Below the pieces are notes generated by a model, which was not told the origin of the DNA, ran no database searches, and saw only the letters and a program-made list of their open reading frames with translations. The position numbers and the translations under genes were made by a program. Below are positions 32,776-35,135 of a DNA stretch of 35,135 nt, one piece after another (within the stretch, counting starts at the first letter, position 1; every line of letters starts with the position of its first letter). Source of the stretch: Holosporaceae bacterium (lineage in GTDB: Bacteria > Pseudomonadota > Alphaproteobacteria > UBA3830); the NCBI GenBank assembly GCA_031257475.1, contig JAIROP010000006.1, forward strand, positions 1 through 35,135, written 5' to 3'.

Positions 32776-33921
32776 CTATTGGGCAATGTTCTCAAAATAT
32801 CTTTGCAAAAATGCCAGATATATTCTCTCTAAGTTTTTCAGATCCGCAATTTTGACCTGTTCATCCTTCTGATGCATGGTATTATCACGTAACCCAAATT
32901 CGATCACATCGCAGTGGGCAAGCATGAAGCGGCCGTCGGACGTTCCACCGGCAGCCGAGAAGTACGGATTTAATCCGACAGTCTCTCTGATGGATTCAGT
33001 CAGGACATGTTTCAGCACTTCGTTGTCACAATAATAGGCCTCGCCGCTTGTATTGAAATTGAAGGAAAGGCCGTCGTTCCCCTCCTTCTCAAGTATCTCC
33101 ATCAGCATTTGGCTGCTGTAATCGCCTCCAAAACGAATGTTTAAATTCGCCGATGACAGTTCCGGCACGACGTTGGCCGCATAATTGTTGGTAAACAGCA
33201 TGGTGACTTCCAGATTTGTACATGGAAATTTTTTGTCTTCATGTTTCCACGGATAAGCGCTGATTTTCGCCACATATTTGCAGAGATTCGTCAGAGAATT
33301 TTTATAGTTTGCGGGACAGGCTGAATGGCCCTGCTTTCCGTGGGCAGTTACCAATGCATTCATGCTCCCGCGATGACCGAGAAAGATCCGGTCTCCCAAA
33401 AAAACATCGGATGACGGTTCACCAATAAGGCAATGGCTTGGTAGATAATCATTTTCCTTAGTCCATTTTATCAAAGACTGAACTCCCTCCATGGATCCAA
33501 CTTCTTCGTCTCCGGTGATGAAAATTTCCAGTATTCCATTGAAGTGACGCTGCACAAAAGTCGCCGCAGCACAGCAGAAAGCCGCGATGCCTCCCTTCAT
33601 GTCCGACACTCCGCGACCAATTAGATACCCATTTCTCTGAACGGCTGCAAAAGGATCCACACTCCAACTGTCTCCTGCGGGAACCACGTCAGAATGACCA
33701 AGGAATCCCAACACTTTTTTATCCAATTGATCTGAAATATTACTGAAACGAGCAAACAGGTTTTTAATTGTATTGCTTCCGTCTTTAGATGTAAATGTAA
33801 GAATTTTGGTATCAAATCCAACAGAGGAAAGAAAATTTTCAATGCAATCAATGGCCCCACCATCCAATGGAGTTACGCTTCTGCATCTTATTAAATCTGA
33901 ACAAAAGGACACCATGTCCAT
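32776..33921 (-). CDS. dapE: Succinyl-diaminopimelate desuccinylase
   Basis: DapE is a dinuclear zinc metallohydrolase that releases L,L-diaminopimelate from its N-succinyl form, serving lysine and peptidoglycan synthesis. The 381 residues show GHSDVVPAGD, GRGVSDMKGG, TGDEEVGS, IGEPSS and AAGGTSDGRF, the family's metal-ligand and catalytic blocks. The start ATG 33921 comes one base after the dapD stop (TAGTATG). It is the last gene of the dap operon. Confidence 0.95.
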   Translation of the reverse strand: MDMVSFCSDLIRCRSVTPLDGGAIDCIENFLSSVGFDTKILTFTSKDGSNTIKNLFARFSNISDQLDKKVLGFLGHSDVVPAGDSWSVDPFAAVQRNGYLIGRGVSDMKGGIAAFCCAAATFVQRHFNGILEIFITGDEEVGSMEGVQSLIKWTKENDYLPSHCLIGEPSSDVFLGDRIFLGHRGSMNALVTAHGKQGHSACPANYKNSLTNLCKYVAKISAYPWKHEDKKFPCTNLEVTMLFTNNYAANVVPELSSANLNIRFGGDYSSQMLMEILEKEGNDGLSFNFNTSGEAYYCDNEVLKHVLTESIRETVGLNPYFSAAGGTSDGRFMLAHCDVIEFGLRDNTMHQKDEQVKIADLKNLERIYLAFLQRYFENIAQ

Positions 33922-33922
33922 A

Positions 33923-34711
33923 CTAATACCTCAACAGTTCATTTATAGATACTTTTCGCCTAGTCTGCGCATCAACCCGTTTTACAATCACAGCGCAGCA
34001 AATATTTACGCCTCCAGATGGATAGGAGCCGGGCACCACCACAGAATACGGAGGAATGCGACCAAAATCCGCCGATCCAGTTTCTCTGTTGATAATTTTG
34101 GTTGATGCAGACAAAATTGTTCCAGCTGCCAGCACAGATCCTTCCTCCACAATGACACCCTCCAGAACTGCGCTTCTGGCCCCGATGAAGCAGTTATCCT
34201 CAATGATCACCGGAATTGCCTGCGGTGGCTCCAAAACTCCTCCGATGGTTACTCCATCAGAAATATGACAACGTCGTCCTATCTGTGCACAGCTGCCCAC
34301 CGAGGCATGCGCATCTATCATGCTTCCCTCATCTATGAATGCTCCGACATTTATGAAACAGGGCATTATTACGGAGGATGCGGCCACATAGGCAGAATAG
34401 CGGATGATACTTCCGGGAACTGTCCGAAACCCTGCCAACTCGAAGTTGGCTTTCTCCCAATTGCACGTTTTCAGCGGCATCTTATCGAAAAAATTACCTC
34501 CATTTCCATACATTACGGTGGATTTCGTATGCCGGAGATAGAGTAGAATCGCCTTCTTGAGATACTCTTTTACCGTCCAGATACCATTTTCTTTTTGTGC
34601 CAGGCGCAGTTCCCCGCTGTCGAGCCCATCCAGCACCTTCTGAACACAGGCGCGATCCTCCTCGTCGTTTTCCCACAAGGCTTCTATTTTTTTCTGCAGC
34701 TCTTCAGACAT
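33923..34711 (-). CDS. dapD: Tetrahydrodipicolinate N-succinyltransferase DapD
   Basis: DapD succinylates tetrahydrodipicolinate using succinyl-CoA, the step before DapC and DapE in diaminopimelate synthesis. The 262-residue protein has an N-terminal helical part and then the left-handed beta-helix of hexapeptide repeats (IDEGSMIDAHASVGSCAQIGRRCHISDGVTIGGV, VIIEDNCFIGARSAVLEGV). I use ATG 34711. An in-frame extension to 34819 would translate the tRNA-Gly gene (TWVRFPSPAP) and is an artefact. There is no good ribosome site at 34711. dapE follows immediately; no terminator separates the tRNA from dapD. Confidence 0.93.
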   Translation of the reverse strand: MSEELQKKIEALWENDEEDRACVQKVLDGLDSGELRLAQKENGIWTVKEYLKKAILLYLRHTKSTVMYGNGGNFFDKMPLKTCNWEKANFELAGFRTVPGSIIRYSAYVAASSVIMPCFINVGAFIDEGSMIDAHASVGSCAQIGRRCHISDGVTIGGVLEPPQAIPVIIEDNCFIGARSAVLEGVIVEEGSVLAAGTILSASTKIINRETGSADFGRIPPYSVVVPGSYPSGGVNICCAVIVKRVDAQTRRKVSINELLRY

Positions 34712-34759
34712 ATTTTTTACAATTGATTTATTACAGAATACTTCTCCTCGTTCGAGAAC

Positions 34760-34833
34760 TGGAGCGGGCGATGGGAATCGGACCCACGTCATCGGCTTGG
34801 AAGGCCGAGGCTTTACCATTAAGCTACGCCCGC
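34760..34833 (-). tRNA. tRNA-Gly (anticodon TCC)
   Basis: On the minus strand the gene begins GCGGGCG and ends CGCCCGC, T, CCA (CCA encoded), giving a 7-bp acceptor stem over 74 nt. The D-arm begins TAGCTTAATGGT. The anticodon stem-loop CGGCCTTCCAAGCCG carries TCC. The T-arm is GTGGGTCCGATTCCCAT, with the usual TTCGA-like loop read as TCCGATT. It is probably cotranscribed with dapD. Confidence 0.95.
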
Positions 34834-34842
34834 ACAGCAGTG

Positions 34843-34871
34843 AATTTATTTATTCCAAAGTTTTTTTGCAA
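34843..34871 (-). promoter_or_regulatory. Promoter of tRNA-Gly
   Basis: On the minus strand TTGCAA (34871-34866), a 17-bp spacer and TAAATT (34848-34843) end 10 bp before the tRNA 5' end, as expected for a stable RNA gene. Confidence 0.5.
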
Positions 34872-34919
34872 GTCTTTTATATCCTTGGAGACCATTGCAG
34901 AATTCAGTATAGGAAAGTC

Positions 34920-34979
34920 CTCAGCGTCAGGAACTTCCCCCGACACGGAGTGTGAACCTCTCGGCTCACTCTGCTCCCA
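34920..34979 (-). mobile_element. Group II intron domains V and VI, 3' end
   Basis: Downstream of the intron-encoded protein on the minus strand the sequence GGAGCAGAGTGAGCCGAGAG is followed by GTTCACACTCCGTG. It folds as a GAGTGA-GCC / GG-TTCACACTC hairpin with a GAGA tetraloop and an AGC at the base, the layout of catalytic domain V (about 34944-34978). Next, GTGTC (34946-34942) pairs with GACGC (34928-34924) around a G-rich stem, consistent with domain VI. The intron should end near 34915-34923, about 85 bp from the tRNA. The exact boundary is uncertain. Confidence 0.6.
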
Positions 34980-35135
34980 TTATCCAGCCGGCGATCCAAG
35001 TCCCACCTTCCAGTGAACAAACAGGATTGGTTCTCGTTTTCTTACGCTTCCCAACCAATTTCTTACTCTATGTTTATGACCTCGGAGTTTCTTGTATTTC
35101 CTCATTGCCCAGCGCACCAAATATCTTTCCATATT
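34980..35135 (-). CDS. Group II intron reverse transcriptase/maturase, C-terminal end (partial)
   Basis: The minus-strand frame from the right edge reads NMERYLVRWAMRKYKKLRGH, continues in basic residues, and then WLGSVRKREPILFVHWKVGL to a TAA at 34982-34980. This is the X/maturase C-terminus of group II intron-encoded proteins (the WAMRKYK and FxHW motifs). It is followed directly by domain V RNA, as expected for an element without an endonuclease domain. 51 residues are in the window; whether the rest is intact is unknown. The shadow plus-strand frame here is not coding. Confidence 0.85.
   Translation of the reverse strand, partial: NMERYLVRWAMRKYKKLRGHKHRVRNWLGSVRKREPILFVHWKVGLGSPAG

Noticed and set aside
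34712-34819. In-frame N-terminal extension of DapD reading TWVRFPSPAP
   Set aside because: It is the translation of the antisense-free tRNA-Gly gene itself; such peptides are a well-known artefact. The DapD family begins at about the ATG at 34711.
34597-35016. 139-codon plus-strand frame spanning tRNA-Gly and the intron end
   Set aside because: Runs antisense over dapD, the tRNA and domain V RNA; no signals of its own.

Overview
The window reads as chromosome of a Gram-negative, probably host-dependent alphaproteobacterium. Holosporales or a similar endosymbiont order is my best guess, from gene content and memory of such genomes, not from a search. Gram-negative envelope genes are present (bamB, kdsA, dapD, dapE). 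Housekeeping genes sit in compact operons that lack partners usual in free-living alphaproteobacteria: glyA joins nusB without nrdR or the rib genes, rph joins hemW without rdgB, tkt-gap lacks pgk, and secG-kdsA lacks pyrG and eno. Mobile-element debris marks both ends: an IS5-family fragment and an internally deleted IS481-family element on the left, and the 3' end of a group II intron on the right.

Layout. 1-974 is insertion-sequence debris. 987-2675 (-) is an orphan secreted low-complexity protein. 2902-5110 (-) is rpiB-glyA-nusB. 5216-10005 (+) is a glycosyltransferase with a signal-like N-terminus, then yfgM-like, bamB, der and a SemiSWEET gene. 9926-12610 (-) is dnaX-ybaB-tsaD. 12851-13564 (-) is a Bax-inhibitor-1 family protein with its own promoter and terminator. 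13925-14425 (+) is an SH3-domain protein. 14517-17295 (+) is a TrpR-family regulator followed by a tryptophan-type ABC transporter. 17479-19362 (-) is rph-hemW. 19509-22759 (+) holds an amino-acid permease, a small ferredoxin, secG, kdsA and an ftsB-like gene. 22988-25520 (+) holds two orphan exported proteins. 25695-29940 (-) is tkt-gap-yebC-rppH. 30185-32713 (+) is a large modular exported protein. 32776-34833 (-) is tRNA-Gly-dapD-dapE. The right edge carries the intron remnant.

The core genes serve translation and RNA processing (nusB, tsaD, rph, rppH, yebC, der), the replication clamp loader (dnaX, ybaB), outer-membrane and cell-wall assembly (bamB, kdsA, dapDE, ftsB, secG) and central carbon metabolism (tkt, rpiB, gap, glyA). 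The uptake genes (tryptophan-type ABC transporter, APC permease, SemiSWEET) fit a nutrient-scavenging life.

The most interesting signals are these: (i) a dispersed palindromic element in three copies, one an internal-deletion derivative of another; (ii) a dnaX-type -1 frameshift arrangement at the 3' end of the 576-residue orphan secreted protein, giving access to a 32-residue acidic tail; (iii) four orphan exported proteins in separate transcription units, one with a recent near-perfect 155-bp internal duplication and a possible metal-binding Cys/His cluster; (iv) a TrpR-family regulator in front of a tryptophan-type transporter; and (v) a family-2 glycosyltransferase that starts with a signal peptide. 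I saw no CRISPR array, rRNA, phage module or toxin-antitoxin pair.
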